A stretch of 64,000 bases of DNA from Actinomycetota bacterium (GCA_020161845.1 JAIUNK010000002.1:124001-188000); one strand, 5' to 3'; shown: positions 1-9,066, counted from the stretch's first letter. Program-made: numbers and translations. Notes: generated by a model not told the origin, from the letters alone.

Positions 1-1
1 T

Positions 2-883
2 GCCGAACACGAGCCGCGCTACAACCGGCGGTCGCGCCGGTCGGCCCGGCGGCCGTGGGTGAAGCTCACCGGCGAGGCCTTCCCTCGACTCTCCATCGTG
101 GCCCAGGTCCGCGACGACGGCGCCACCTACCTCGGGCCGTTCCCCGGCCGAGCCGCCGCGCAGAACGCCGTCGATGCGCTGCATGAGGCGTTCCCGTTGC
201 GACGCTGCAAAGACCGGCTCGGACCCAGCTCGAACAGCTCCCAGCGAACGGCGTGCGTCCTTTTCGAGCTGGGCAAGTGCGGCGCGCCCTGCGAGGGACG
301 GCAATCTCGGGCGGCGTACGCCGACATCACGGCAGCCGCCGTGGCCGCCATGACCGCCGACTCCCGACGGATCACCACCGACCTGGCGGCCCGGATGGCG
401 ACGCTCGCCGCGACGGCACGCTACGAGGACGCGGCGGTCGTCCGGGACCGGCTCCTCGCCCTCGTCCAGGGGGCGGCCCGGGCCCAACGAGTGGCGCCGC
501 TGGCCCGGGCACCCGAAATCATCGCCGCCCGACGGGAGCCGGTCGGCGGCTGGGAGGTGGTCTGCGTGCGCTTCGGTCGCCTCGCCGGCTCGACCCGCAC
601 CCCGCGGGGGGCTGACCCGATGCCGCACATCGACGCCCTGCGGGCCAGCGCGGAGGTGGTCGCTGCGCCGGTCGCCCCCGCTCCGGCGACCACGTCGGAG
701 GAGACGGAGCTGATCCTGCGGTGGCTGGAACGTGACGACGTCCGGCTCGTGCATCTGGACGGCAGCTGGAGCAGTCCGGCGTACGGCGCGGCCGGTGCGC
801 AACGGCGCCTGGCGGGGGCCCGGGACGCCTCGGATCTCCACGAGGCTCCCGCACCGCTGCGCGCGTCTAGAGTGGCGAAGTGA
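2..883 (+). CDS. DEDD exonuclease / UvrC-like nuclease, C-terminal part (5' truncated)
   Basis: The frame is open from base 2, and the first visible residues (AEHEPRYNRRS, then WVKLT) continue an upstream protein, so the start lies outside the window. What remains (about 293 residues) resembles the GIY-YIG/UvrC-like half of actinobacterial proteins in which a DnaQ-type DEDD exonuclease is fused to an UvrC N-terminal module (Rv2191 type). Visible signs are the block YLGPFPGRAAAQNAVDAL, the cysteine-bearing CVLFELGKCGAPCEG, and the UvrB-contact-like ARYEDAAVVRDRL helix. The role is probably in DNA repair or nuclease function. The exonuclease half cannot be checked here. The stop overlaps the next start. 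Confidence 0.85.
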   Translation, partial: AEHEPRYNRRSRRSARRPWVKLTGEAFPRLSIVAQVRDDGATYLGPFPGRAAAQNAVDALHEAFPLRRCKDRLGPSSNSSQRTACVLFELGKCGAPCEGRQSRAAYADITAAAVAAMTADSRRITTDLAARMATLAATARYEDAAVVRDRLLALVQGAARAQRVAPLARAPEIIAARREPVGGWEVVCVRFGRLAGSTRTPRGADPMPHIDALRASAEVVAAPVAPAPATTSEETELILRWLERDDVRLVHLDGSWSSPAYGAAGAQRRLAGARDASDLHEAPAPLRASRVAK

Positions 884-1158
884 TCACCGCCATCGTCCTC
901 ATCAACGCCGACGTCGACAAGATCCCCGAGGTCGCTCAGGCGATCGCGGAGCTGCCCGGGGTCCGCGAGGTCTACTCGGTCACCGGCGACTGCGACCTCA
1001 TCGCCCTGGTCCAGGTCGAGCACCACGACGACTTCGCCGATGTCATCGCCGACCGGCTCAACAAGACCCCTGGCGTGCGCAGCACCCAGACACACATCGC
1101 CTTCCGGCAATATGCCGCCAGCGATCTGGAGGAGGCGTTCAGCATCGGTTTGGATTGA
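880..1158 (+). CDS. Stand-alone Lrp/AsnC ligand-binding (RAM) domain protein
   Basis: The 92-residue protein has no helix-turn-helix. It is a single alpha-beta RAM domain of the kind that binds amino acids in Lrp/AsnC regulators (MITAIVLINADVDKIPEV, then VYSVTGDCDLIALVQV). Such single-domain proteins may form oligomers with DNA-binding paralogues or sense amino acids; the true ligand is unknown. The GTG start overlaps the upstream stop (GTGA). A TAGAGT -10-like element at 868-873 ends 6 nt before the GTG, so an additional leaderless transcript is likely. It converges with trpD, a pairing common in actinobacteria. The last codons lie in a tandem duplication (see 1140-1187). Confidence 0.88.
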   Translation: MITAIVLINADVDKIPEVAQAIAELPGVREVYSVTGDCDLIALVQVEHHDDFADVIADRLNKTPGVRSTQTHIAFRQYAASDLEEAFSIGLD

Positions 1159-1187
1159 GCCGCCAGCATGGGTCTTGATTGAGCCGC
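1140..1187. repeat. 24-bp tandem duplication across the AsnC-like gene stop codon
   Basis: Two adjacent 24-bp units, 1140-1163 and 1164-1187, share 21 of 24 bases and both end in GATTGAGCCGC. The TGA stop (1156-1158) lies in the first unit and an equivalent TGA in the second. The duplication sits between the convergent AsnC-like and trpD genes. Confidence 0.85.
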
Positions 1188-1221
1188 AAGCGCCGACCGA
1201 CCGGGCAGCCTGCAGCCCGTC

Positions 1222-2286
1222 CTATCCCGCGGACGCCAGCGTCCGGGTGATCTCGCTCCAGTCCGCGAGCTTGCGGGTAGCCTCCCCGCCGTCGAGCACG
1301 GCCTCGGCGCGATCCATCGCCGCCCGCAGGTCCACCTCGAAGGCCGCCTGATCGGTCCCGGAATCGGCACCCATGATGGCCAGCGCGATCCCCGCGTTGA
1401 GCACCACGGCGTCCCGGATCGGGCCTCGGGCCCCGGCGAAGGTGTCTCGCACCACCTGCGCATTCTCTGCGGGTGAGCCACCCCGGAGGCTGGCCAACGG
1501 AGCAGTCGTCAGACCGAGCCGCTCGGGGTCGACCACGCGCTCGTGGACGGCTCCGGAACGCACCCACCACACCTGTGAGGTGGTGGAAATCGTCAGTTCG
1601 TCGAGGCCGTCGCGGCCCCGGAAGACCGCCGTGTCCTTGCCGCGGGAGGCGAACACCCCGGCAACCAGCGGCGCCAGGCGCACGTCGGCCACCCCCACCG
1701 CGGCAAAATCCGGTTGCGCCGGGTTGGTCAGCGGCCCGAGCACGTTGAAGACCGTCGGGATCCCGATGTCCTTGCGAGGTCCCGCCGTGTGCCGGAACGA
1801 GGGGTGGAAAACCTGCGCGAAGCAGAAGGTGATCCCCGCGGTGCGGGCGACGTCCGCCACCTGACTAGGGGTCAACTTCAGGTTTACCCCGAGGGCCTCG
1901 AGGACGTCGGCGGTGCCCGACGTGGACGATGCGGCGCGATTGCCGTGCTTGACCACCGTCGCCCCGGCGGCGGCGCAGGTCACCGCGGCCATGGTCGAGA
2001 TGTTCACGGTGTGCGCCCGGTCGCCGCCGGTGCCCACGACATCAAGGCTCGGACCGGGCACCTCGATGCGATGGGCGTGAGCCAACATCTCGCCGGCGAT
2101 CCCGGTCACCTCGTCGACCGTCTCGCCCTTGGCGCGCAGCGCCACCACGAACGCCGCCACCTGGCTGGGCGCAGCGTCGCCGCTCATGATGCGGCCCATC
2201 GCCCACGCCGCCGTCCCAGGGTCCAGATCCTGCCCGGCCAGCAACGACGACAGGACGTCGGGCCAGGTTGGCTCGGCGACCGCCAT
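1222..2286 (-). CDS. trpD: Anthranilate phosphoribosyltransferase
   Basis: TrpD transfers the phosphoribosyl group of PRPP to anthranilate, the second committed step of tryptophan synthesis. The 354-residue protein has the family hallmarks: the PRPP/diphosphate loop VGTGGDRAHTVNIST (GTGGD at about 85-89), KHGNRAASS at about 113, and FNVLGPLTNP. I chose the ATG at 2286 because it gives the usual N-terminus (WPDVLSSLLAGQDL) and overlaps the stop of the upstream response-regulator-like gene (ATGA). The longer frame upstream is not needed. No other trp biosynthesis gene is in the window, so this is an isolated trpD, as in many actinobacteria. Confidence 0.97.
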   Translation of the reverse strand: MAVAEPTWPDVLSSLLAGQDLDPGTAAWAMGRIMSGDAAPSQVAAFVVALRAKGETVDEVTGIAGEMLAHAHRIEVPGPSLDVVGTGGDRAHTVNISTMAAVTCAAAGATVVKHGNRAASSTSGTADVLEALGVNLKLTPSQVADVARTAGITFCFAQVFHPSFRHTAGPRKDIGIPTVFNVLGPLTNPAQPDFAAVGVADVRLAPLVAGVFASRGKDTAVFRGRDGLDELTISTTSQVWWVRSGAVHERVVDPERLGLTTAPLASLRGGSPAENAQVVRDTFAGARGPIRDAVVLNAGIALAIMGADSGTDQAAFEVDLRAAMDRAEAVLDGGEATRKLADWSEITRTLASAG

Positions 2287-2738
2287 CAGGCGGGCTTGAC
2301 CGCTTCGCGGGCGGCGACCTCGGCGACGGCTTGCGCCATCAGCATCGGGTCGAGCGGATGGGGAACGGCCCCGTCGGCGTAGGACCAGGCCGCCAGCCAG
2401 TCGTCCTGGGGCCGGCCGGTGAGCACGATGATCGGCGGGCACTCGAAGAACTCGTGCTTGAACTGCCGGCACATCCCCAGGCCGCCATACGGCGCCGACT
2501 CCCCGTCGAGGATCAGCAGGTCGAACGCACTCGTGCGCATGGCCCCTTCCGCCGCCGCCGCGGTGGCGCACTCGAACCAGGACTCCACCACGACGTCGCG
2601 AGCGGGCCGCCGGCCCACCGCCACCCGCACGGCGTCCCTGGTCGACCGGTCGTCGCTATAGAGGAGGATCCGCAGGGTTCGCGCCGCACCTCCGGGGGCA
2701 GGAGACAACTCGCCAGCGGTGTCGTGGGGTGCGCTCAT
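2286..2738 (-). CDS. Response-regulator-like receiver protein without output domain
   Basis: This is a 150-residue single receiver-like domain. The acidic pair (SDDRS, Asp29-30) and the phospho-acceptor position (LLILDGE, Asp78) are present, and a Thr occurs in IIVLTGRP. The near-invariant Lys that normally precedes the last Pro appears to be His (VPHPLD). There is no DNA-binding domain. Start: an ATG at 2738 with a TAGGAT -10 element at 2746-2751, 7 nt away, suggesting a leaderless mRNA. Its stop overlaps the trpD start, so the two are probably co-transcribed. The partner kinase and function are unknown; phosphorylation-independent function is possible. Confidence 0.75.
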   Translation of the reverse strand: MSAPHDTAGELSPAPGGAARTLRILLYSDDRSTRDAVRVAVGRRPARDVVVESWFECATAAAAEGAMRTSAFDLLILDGESAPYGGLGMCRQFKHEFFECPPIIVLTGRPQDDWLAAWSYADGAVPHPLDPMLMAQAVAEVAAREAVKPA

Positions 2739-2986
2739 GCGGTGAATCCTAGCGGGGCACCCGCCGTCCGCCAGAGTCTGCGCGGCGGACCCCCCGGCTG
2801 GGCCGAATCCCCGCCGACCGAACCGTCGTTCGGCACCCGAGCAGATCCGCGCACCCGTCCCCACCGGCCAAGAACGGCACGTCGCCAGCCGTTCATCTTC
2901 AGCAACCGACCGTTGAGCGACGATCCCTGGACCACGCCCCGAGCGGGCAACTCAGGGAGCGAATCGCCCTCGCTGATGCGGCAATA

Positions 2987-3667
2987 ATGGCGCCCGTGGC
3001 GACCGCATCTTCTCTCCATCACTCCAGCCCCGGGCCCCGCGCCGGCGTGATCCCCGGGCACGGGCCCGTGACCCGACCGAACATGGCCTCGGTCGGCACG
3101 ATGATCTGGCTGTCGAGCGAACTCATGTTCTTCGCCGGGCTGTTCGCGATCTACTTCACGATCCGATCGGTCCGACCCGAGCTGTGGGCACAGAACACGG
3201 CGAACCTGAACTTCACGTTCGCCGCCATCAACACCTCCATCCTGGTGATCTCCTCGGTGTGGTGTCAGATGGGGGTCTTCGCCGCGGAGCACGGCAAGGG
3301 CAAGCGCACGGGCAAACTCCTCGCCAACCCCATCAAGAGCTGGGGGATGCGCGAGTGGTATGTGCTGACCTACCTCTTCGGAGCGATCTTCGTCGCCGGC
3401 CAGGTGTGGGAATACGCGACCCTGACCTCCGAGGGCATGACCCTGAGTCAGGACGCCTGGACCTCGTGCTTCTACATCACCACGGGATTCCACGGCATCC
3501 ACGTCACGGGCGGCCTGATCGCCTTCCTCATCATCATCGGTCGCAGCTTCACGGCCCGGCGCTACACCCACCGGCAGGCGACCGGCGCGATCGTCACGTC
3601 GTACTACTGGCACTTCGTCGACGTCGTCTGGATCGCGCTGTTCTTCGCGATCTACGTCCTCAAGTGA
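2987..3667 (+). CDS. ctaE: Cytochrome c oxidase subunit III
   Basis: This is the membrane subunit III of the aa3-type terminal oxidase, in the bc1-aa3 supercomplex. The protein is 226 residues, the short actinobacterial form with five transmembrane helices. Typical blocks are [42 protein letters not shown] and [19 protein letters not shown]. The start could be the ATG at 2987 or the GTG at 2996. An AATAAT hexamer at 2983-2988 stands 7 nt before that GTG, and family members often begin MATA, so the shorter leaderless form is plausible. The gene heads the ctaE-qcrC-qcrA-qcrB cluster, the standard actinobacterial order. Confidence 0.97.
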   Translation: MAPVATASSLHHSSPGPRAGVIPGHGPVTRPNMASVGTMIWLSSELMFFAGLFAIYFTIRSVRPELWAQNTANLNFTFAAINTSILVISSVWCQMGVFAAEHGKGKRTGKLLANPIKSWGMREWYVLTYLFGAIFVAGQVWEYATLTSEGMTLSQDAWTSCFYITTGFHGIHVTGGLIAFLIIIGRSFTARRYTHRQATGAIVTSYYWHFVDVVWIALFFAIYVLK

Positions 3668-3719
3668 GACCTCGCACCCACCACCGTCCCCGCCAGCGCA
3701 CGCCCGAAGGAACACTTCC

Positions 3720-4517
3720 GTGAAATCCCTCGCAGCCCGCCGCCGACACCCGGCCGCGTTCGCCCTCCTCCTCATGCTGGGACTGCTCATCACCGGAGGG
3801 ATGTACGCCGCATTCGCGCCGACCACCACCGCGCAGGCCACCGCCCCGGCGGCGACCGCGGCCGAGGAGGTCAAGGCGGGCGAGATGCTCTTCCTCGCCA
3901 ACTGCTCGACCTGTCACGGCATCAACGCGGTCGGCACCAAGGAAGGACCCTCGTTGATCGGCGTCGGGGCGGCGTCCGTCGACTTCCAGGTCGGCACCGG
4001 CCGCATGCCACTGCCGCAGGCCAACGTGCAGGCCGTGCGAAACACCGTGCAATATACCGACGAGCAGATCAAGCAGATGGCCGCCTACGTCGCTTCGCTC
4101 GGCCCCGGCCCGGCCATCCCCGATGCCAAGTACACCGACGACCTGGAGGGCGCCAACGTCTCCCGCGGCGGCGACATCTTCCGGGTCAACTGCTCGATGT
4201 GCCACAACTACGCCGGCTCCGGTGGAGCCCTGACCAGGGGCAAGTTCGCGCCGCCCTTGCGCTCGATCGAGGGCAAGCATCTTTACGAGGCGATGCTGAC
4301 CGGCCCGCAGTCGATGCCGGTCTTCAACGACCAGAACATCACCCCGGACGAGAAGCGCGACGTCATCGCCTACATGCACGAGCTGGACAAGGCCAACAAC
4401 CCCGGCGGTAACTCGCTCGGATCGTTCGGCCCGGTCGGCGACGGCTACTTCCTCTGGCTCATCGGGATGCCGATCATGCTCGGCGCCGCCGTTTGGCTGG
4501 GCCGCAAGGCCGCCTGA
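3720..4517 (+). CDS. qcrC: Cytochrome bc1 complex di-haem cytochrome c subunit
   Basis: QcrC passes electrons from the bc1 complex to the oxidase within the supercomplex, replacing a soluble cytochrome c. The 265-residue protein has an N-terminal signal-anchor (about 12-32) and two haem-binding motifs, CSTCH at 62-66 and CSMCH at 158-162. A C-terminal transmembrane helix (YFLWLIGMPIMLGAAVWLG) is followed by positive residues. The start is a GTG with an AAGGA ribosome-binding site at 3707-3711. It lies 52 bp after ctaE and is followed by qcrA. Confidence 0.97.
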   Translation: MKSLAARRRHPAAFALLLMLGLLITGGMYAAFAPTTTAQATAPAATAAEEVKAGEMLFLANCSTCHGINAVGTKEGPSLIGVGAASVDFQVGTGRMPLPQANVQAVRNTVQYTDEQIKQMAAYVASLGPGPAIPDAKYTDDLEGANVSRGGDIFRVNCSMCHNYAGSGGALTRGKFAPPLRSIEGKHLYEAMLTGPQSMPVFNDQNITPDEKRDVIAYMHELDKANNPGGNSLGSFGPVGDGYFLWLIGMPIMLGAAVWLGRKAA

Positions 4518-4575
4518 ACCGTCACCCAGCCCGGGTGACCGCCCGGGACAGGCCCCGCACCGACAGGAACGATGC

Positions 4576-5724
4576 ATGAACGCCACAGGCTCCCATCCAG
4601 GGCCGGACGGCCACGCCCGTCCCGAGAACCCGCATGTCACGGGAAACGAGGTGTCCCTCGACCACGGCCATGTGGCGGGTGTCGAGGTCGCGGACCGGTT
4701 CGAGAACCCCGGCCTGCCACCCCACAAGCTGCGCCATGCGGACGTTGATCCCAAGGCCGCCAAGCGGGCCGAGATCCAGGTCGCGAGCATGTTCGCGCTG
4801 TCCATCGTGGGCACCGTGGGCTTCCTGGTCGCCTACTTCACGATCCCGATGCACAAGTACGTCTGGATTCCGTGGTTCGGCAACCTCGACCTGCTGCACA
4901 CGCTCTTCGGGGTGTTCATGGGGCTGTCCCTGCTCGGGATCGGTCTCGGGGCCGTGCACTGGGCCAAAACCCTGATGCCGGACGCTGAGGTCGTCGAAGA
5001 GCGGCACCCGATCGCCTCCCCACAGGACAGCCGCCAGGGCGTGATCGACACGCTGGGGCGCGGCGCCGAACAGAGCCAGATCGGCCGTCGTCCCCTGATC
5101 AAGGTCGCTGGCGGAGCGGCTCTGGGGATCTTCGCGCTCCCCATGGTCGTGCAGTTGGTCGGTGGGCTAGGCCCGATGGGCGAGGCGGAGCGGGAGCTGC
5201 GGAACACGTTCTGGCGCAAGGGTCTGCGCCTGATGACGGACCCTGAGGGACGCCCGATCAAGGCGGAAGACGTCACGATGGGCTCGGTTTACCACGTGCT
5301 CCCCGAGGGAATTTACGACGACCCCAAGCAGAAGCCCAACGAGGGTCAGGTCTTTGAGCACGATCAGGATCTCGGGGTGCTGGAGCGCAAGGCGAAGGCT
5401 GCCGTGCTGCTGATGCGCCTTCCTTCCGCGGCGTTCGTGAGCAGCAAGGCCCGCGACTGGGGTTATCAAGGCATCGTGGCCTACAGCAAGATCTGCACCC
5501 ACGCCGGCTGCCCGGTCGGTCTGTACGAACAGCAGACGCACCACCTGCTGTGCCCCTGCCACCAGTCCACGTTTGACGTCACGAACGACTGTGAGGTCAT
5601 CTTCGGCCCGGCCCGCCGGGCGCTTCCCCAGCTGAAGATCACGGTGGACTCGCAGGGCTACCTGATCGCAGACGATGGTTTCGCCGAGCCCGTCGGCCCG
5701 AGCTTCTGGACGCGTAAACGATGA
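4576..5724 (+). CDS. qcrA: Cytochrome bc1 complex Rieske iron-sulfur subunit
   Basis: QcrA carries the [2Fe-2S] cluster that oxidises menaquinol at the outer face of the membrane. The 382-residue protein is much longer than the mitochondrial form, as is usual in actinobacteria. It has membrane segments at about 75-95, 100-125 and 172-195. The Rieske ligands are CTHAGC (about 306-311) and CPCHQS (about 325-330). The start is the ATG at 4576. The end overlaps qcrB by 4 bp (ATGA), indicating translational coupling. Confidence 0.97.
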   Translation: MNATGSHPGPDGHARPENPHVTGNEVSLDHGHVAGVEVADRFENPGLPPHKLRHADVDPKAAKRAEIQVASMFALSIVGTVGFLVAYFTIPMHKYVWIPWFGNLDLLHTLFGVFMGLSLLGIGLGAVHWAKTLMPDAEVVEERHPIASPQDSRQGVIDTLGRGAEQSQIGRRPLIKVAGGAALGIFALPMVVQLVGGLGPMGEAERELRNTFWRKGLRLMTDPEGRPIKAEDVTMGSVYHVLPEGIYDDPKQKPNEGQVFEHDQDLGVLERKAKAAVLLMRLPSAAFVSSKARDWGYQGIVAYSKICTHAGCPVGLYEQQTHHLLCPCHQSTFDVTNDCEVIFGPARRALPQLKITVDSQGYLIADDGFAEPVGPSFWTRKR

Positions 5725-7535
5725 CGACGACTTCCTCCTCCCGTAACGCCCGCGCCCAAGCGGCCGCCGATTCGCTGCGCGCCGACGACCGCCCGCCGAC
5801 CCGCGACGCGGGCAAGACGAGCGGTCGCGTCGGCGGCCTGGCCAGCTGGGTCGACGAACGCACCGGGGCGGCGGGCCCGGTCCGCTACCTGATGAACAAG
5901 GTCTTCCCGGACCACTGGTCCTTCATGCTGGGCGAAGTCGCGATGTACTCGATGATCATCGCGCTCCTGACCGGGGTGTTCCTGACGTTCTGGTTCGTGC
6001 CCAGCGCGGGACACATCACCTACGAGGGCAGCTACGTGCCGCTGAAGGGCATGGGCATGTCCGAGGCCTACGCCTCGACACTGGACATCAGCTTCGATGT
6101 GCGTGGCGGCCTCTTGCTGCGCCAACTGCACCACTGGTCGGCGCTCTTCTTCGTCGCCGCCATCGGACTGCACGCGATCCGGGTCTTCTTCACCGGCGCC
6201 TTCCGCAAGCCCCGCGAGATCAACTGGGTCATCGGCACCGTGCTGCTGCTGCTGGCCTGCATCGAGGGTTTCGCCGGTTACTCCCTTCCGGACGACCTGC
6301 TCTCCGGCACCGGCATTCGCGTCATGGAGGGCTTCGTCGAGTCCAGCCCGATCGTCGGTTCGTGGCTGTCCTACATGATCTTCGGCGGTGCCTTCCCCGG
6401 CGAATACATCATTCCCCGGCTCTACATCGCCCACGTCCTGCTGGTGCCGGCCATCATCATCGGCCTGTTCACCGCTCACCTGCTGCTCGTGGTCGTGCAC
6501 AAGCACACCCAGTTCCCCGGGCCGGGCAAGACCAACAACAATGTCGTGGGCTTCCCGGTCATGCCCGTCTACGCGGCCAAGGCCGGTGGCTTCTTCTTCA
6601 TCGTGTTCGGCATCATCGCCCTCATCGCGGGCCTGGTCGCCATCAACCCGGTGTGGATGTACGGGCCGTACGACCCGTCCCCTGTTACCGCCGACTCCCA
6701 GCCGGACTGGTACATGGGCTTCGCCGATGGGGCGCTGCGATTGCTGCCCGGTTGGCTTGAGTTCGAGATCTTCGGCTACACGCTGAGCCTCAACCTGGCG
6801 CTGGGCTCGATCGTGCTGCTGCCGGTCGTGTTCAGCCTGATGGGCGCCTACCCGTTCTTCGAGGCTTGGGTGACCGGTGACAAGCGCGAGCACCACCTGC
6901 TCGACCGGCCCCGCAACGCCCCGACCCGGACCGCGATCGGAATGGCCGCGCTCACGGCGTACCTCGTGATGTTCCTCGCCGCGGGCAATGACCTGATGGC
7001 CATCAAGATGGGCCTGTCGATCAACGACATCACCCGCACGCTGCAGGTGTTGTTCTTCCTCGGCCCGATCATCGCCTTCGTCGTGACCAAGCGGCTGTGC
7101 CTGTCCCTGCAGCGCGCCGACCGCGAGAAGGCCCTCCACGGCCGCGAGACCGGCCGGATCGTGCGCACCCCCGAGGGACGCTTCTTCGAGGCTCACGAAC
7201 CGCTGTCCGACTTCGACCGCTGGAACCTGGTCCAGCACGAGGCGCCCAAGCCGCTGGAGCTCTCGGCCGGGACCGATGCCATGGGCAATGTCGATGCCAA
7301 GGCCGTGGTCTCGAAGAACCGGCTGCGCATGTCGAAGTTCTTCTTCACGGACCGCGTCGAGCCCGTGACCCCCGCCGATCTCGCGGACCAACACCACCAC
7401 GACGACACGTCGATGTTGGCACTGGATCCGGCAGACTTCGGTGGCGACCTGCACGGGGGCGCGGAGGAGCTCCCCGACGGCCGCGCGTACAGCCACCAGC
7501 ACCAACCGCACGGCGAGCACAGCAGCAAGCACTGA
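5721..7535 (+). CDS. qcrB: Cytochrome bc1 complex cytochrome b subunit
   Basis: QcrB is the menaquinol-oxidising, b-haem-binding subunit. The 604-residue protein has the b-type core: the first haem/quinol helix (QLHHWSALFFVAAIGLHAIRV), the helix beginning IAHVLLVPAIIIGLFTAHL, and PDWYMGFADGALRL. A soluble extension of about 130 residues, rich in His at its end (HQHQPHGEHSSKH), is longer than in classical cytochrome b but common in actinobacteria. It overlaps qcrA by 4 bp, and a strong hairpin follows the stop. Confidence 0.97.
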   Translation: MTTTSSSRNARAQAAADSLRADDRPPTRDAGKTSGRVGGLASWVDERTGAAGPVRYLMNKVFPDHWSFMLGEVAMYSMIIALLTGVFLTFWFVPSAGHITYEGSYVPLKGMGMSEAYASTLDISFDVRGGLLLRQLHHWSALFFVAAIGLHAIRVFFTGAFRKPREINWVIGTVLLLLACIEGFAGYSLPDDLLSGTGIRVMEGFVESSPIVGSWLSYMIFGGAFPGEYIIPRLYIAHVLLVPAIIIGLFTAHLLLVVVHKHTQFPGPGKTNNNVVGFPVMPVYAAKAGGFFFIVFGIIALIAGLVAINPVWMYGPYDPSPVTADSQPDWYMGFADGALRLLPGWLEFEIFGYTLSLNLALGSIVLLPVVFSLMGAYPFFEAWVTGDKREHHLLDRPRNAPTRTAIGMAALTAYLVMFLAAGNDLMAIKMGLSINDITRTLQVLFFLGPIIAFVVTKRLCLSLQRADREKALHGRETGRIVRTPEGRFFEAHEPLSDFDRWNLVQHEAPKPLELSAGTDAMGNVDAKAVVSKNRLRMSKFFFTDRVEPVTPADLADQHHHDDTSMLALDPADFGGDLHGGAEELPDGRAYSHQHQPHGEHSSKH

Positions 7536-7560
7536 GTTCGTCCTCGCTCGCTCGTCCGAA

Positions 7561-7590
7561 GGGCCGCCCCGGATCAACCAGGGGCGGCCC
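7561..7590. terminator. Intrinsic terminator-like hairpin between convergent qcrB and DUF167 genes
   Basis: A perfect 10-bp stem (GGGCCGCCCC at 7561-7570 and its complement at 7581-7590) encloses a 10-nt loop and is followed by TTCGCCTT. Its place between two convergent genes suggests it ends transcription from both sides. There is no long T-run, which is usual for actinobacteria. Confidence 0.75.
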
Positions 7591-7620
7591 TTCGCCTTGC
7601 TCGCCGTGCGGGACCCGAGG

Positions 7621-7902
7621 CTAGGTCGGCGCCAGGAGCATTGCGTGCCTGCGCGCCAGGTCGGCGTCGAGGCCGTCGATGTCCACGATCTTGGTGCGCG
7701 CCGTGGCCCCGGAGACCAGCCGTACGTCGCGGCGGCGCACCCCGAACGCCTGAGCCAGCGCGACCAGCACCGCCTCCGTGGCCGCTCCCCCGACCGCCTT
7801 CGCGGCCACCGCAACAACGAGCTGGGCGGCACCGGGGGCGTCGTACGCGCCGCCCACCCGTGTCCGCGACGCCCCGGGCCGCACCCGCACCGTGATCCGC
7901 AC
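7621..7902 (-). CDS. DUF167 (YggU-type) family protein
   Basis: This small basic protein of unknown function has the family hallmark near its start (RITVRVRPGASRTRVGG) and GATARTKIVDIDG near the end. I chose the GTG at 7902 (93 residues) because family members begin at about this point. A GTG at 7932 would add 10 residues (YRCAGDNGT) but leaves no space for a promoter beside the divergent gene at 7947. The gene converges with qcrB. Confidence 0.85.
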   Translation of the reverse strand: MRITVRVRPGASRTRVGGAYDAPGAAQLVVAVAAKAVGGAATEAVLVALAQAFGVRRRDVRLVSGATARTKIVDIDGLDADLARRHAMLLAPT

Positions 7903-7946
7903 GGTCCCATTGTCGCCCGCGCAGCGGTACACGGGAGACTGGGGAT

Positions 7947-8306
7947 ATGGCGGTGCAGATGAGCCGGGCCGAGTTCGAGGCCTCCGTGGCAGACGCCCTC
8001 GACGGCGTCCCTGCCGAGTTCCTGGCCCTCTTGGACAACGTCGTGTTCCTGGTGGAGGAGGAGCCGTACGACGGCTTGGAGGCGGACTGTCTCGGCGTCT
8101 ATGAGGGGGTGCCGCAGACGGAGCGGGGCTGGGACGTCGGCCCGGTCATCGTGCCGGATCGCATCACCATCTTCCGTGGGCCCACGCTGCGGATGTGTGA
8201 CAGCGCGCAGGACGTCGTCGAGGAGGTCTCCATCACCGTCATCCACGAGATCGCGCACCACTTCGGCATCGACGACGCACGACTGGAGGAGCTGGGCTGG
8301 GACTGA
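7947..8306 (+). CDS. Zincin-like metallopeptidase family protein
   Basis: The 119-residue protein belongs to the small zincin-like family (PF06262 type). The zinc site HEIAHHFGIDD (about 99-109) matches HExxHxxGxxD. Family members are small, single-domain and of unclear substrate; some characterised members appear to lack protease activity. A GGGGAT stretch directly upstream can serve as the ribosome-binding site. It is followed at 12 bp by the GNAT gene, so the two may be co-transcribed. Confidence 0.88.
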   Translation: MAVQMSRAEFEASVADALDGVPAEFLALLDNVVFLVEEEPYDGLEADCLGVYEGVPQTERGWDVGPVIVPDRITIFRGPTLRMCDSAQDVVEEVSITVIHEIAHHFGIDDARLEELGWD

Positions 8307-8318
8307 TGTCCTCGCCAC

Positions 8319-8969
8319 GTGTTCTCCCGTCCGGACCATCCGGTCAGGAGCGTCGCTTCGTGGTTGGATGGCGTCGTGAGCAGGATCGTTGGCCCACCGT
8401 CGGAACGGGAGCAGCGCGATTGGTGGGCGGCGCATCAACAGTCCGAGCCACAGCCGGCCACGCTTCGCCACGGGGAGACCGTGTGGTTGCGGCCCCTGCG
8501 ACGCAGCGACCGGGACGCGCTCGTTGCCTTCCACGACTCCCTGTCGCACGAGTCGAAGCGACGCCGGTTCTTGGGGGACCAAGAGCATCTCACGCCCCAA
8601 CTGCTCGACGTGCTCGTTGACGGGGTCGACGGCGTAGAACACATCGCCCTCGCGGCACTGGCCGAGCCTGTTGATGGCCCAGGGCAGCTCGTGGGGACAG
8701 CGCGGCTAGCACGGGCGGCGCATCCGCGCTCGGCCGCCGACGTGGCCGTCACGGTGCGGGATTCCTGGCACGGCCGTGGTCTCGCGACGGTGATGCTGCC
8801 CGTCCTGCTGAGCTGGCGGGTCCCGGGGATCACCCACCTGCGCACCGTCGTGGCCCGCAACAACCCGGCATCGCTGGCCATGCTGCGTCGGGTGGGTCGG
8901 CTCCGCGAGATGGGGGGCGACCAGGACCTCGTGTACGTCGAGGTCGACCTCACGGCACGCCCGGACTGA
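8319..8969 (+). CDS. GNAT family N-acetyltransferase
   Basis: This is a Pat-like GNAT fold protein of up to 216 residues. The acyl-CoA pyrophosphate loop region reads VRDSWHGRGLATVMLPVL and the C-terminal helix RNNPASLAMLRRVG, both typical. The N-terminal LRPLRRSDRDALVAFHDSLSHES is like the acetyltransferase part of protein lysine acetyltransferases, although no cNMP-binding domain is present. The start could be the GTG at 8319 or the GTG at 8376, which would remove 19 residues. The substrate is unknown. Confidence 0.85.
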   Translation: MFSRPDHPVRSVASWLDGVVSRIVGPPSEREQRDWWAAHQQSEPQPATLRHGETVWLRPLRRSDRDALVAFHDSLSHESKRRRFLGDQEHLTPQLLDVLVDGVDGVEHIALAALAEPVDGPGQLVGTARLARAAHPRSAADVAVTVRDSWHGRGLATVMLPVLLSWRVPGITHLRTVVARNNPASLAMLRRVGRLREMGGDQDLVYVEVDLTARPD

Positions 8970-9066
8970 GCTGGCCGACCCGCCGCTTGCCGCCGCCGTC
9001 AGGGGTGGCGGGCAGCGTTGGCGTGGGATCGGCGGGGCTGAGGGCGCCGGGCTGCGGCGGCGATGG

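Noticed and set aside
1199..1218. Terminator between the AsnC-like gene and trpD
   Set aside because: CGGGC...GCCCG gives only a 5-bp stem with an 8-nt loop; too weak to call.
5658..8642. 994-codon minus-strand open frame antisense to qcrB and the zincin gene
   Set aside because: It runs opposite to well-supported genes and its translation is low-complexity. Such long antisense frames are expected at this GC content. The same applies to those at 12316-14091, 18121-20885 (upstream part), 40832-43881 and 46514-49213.
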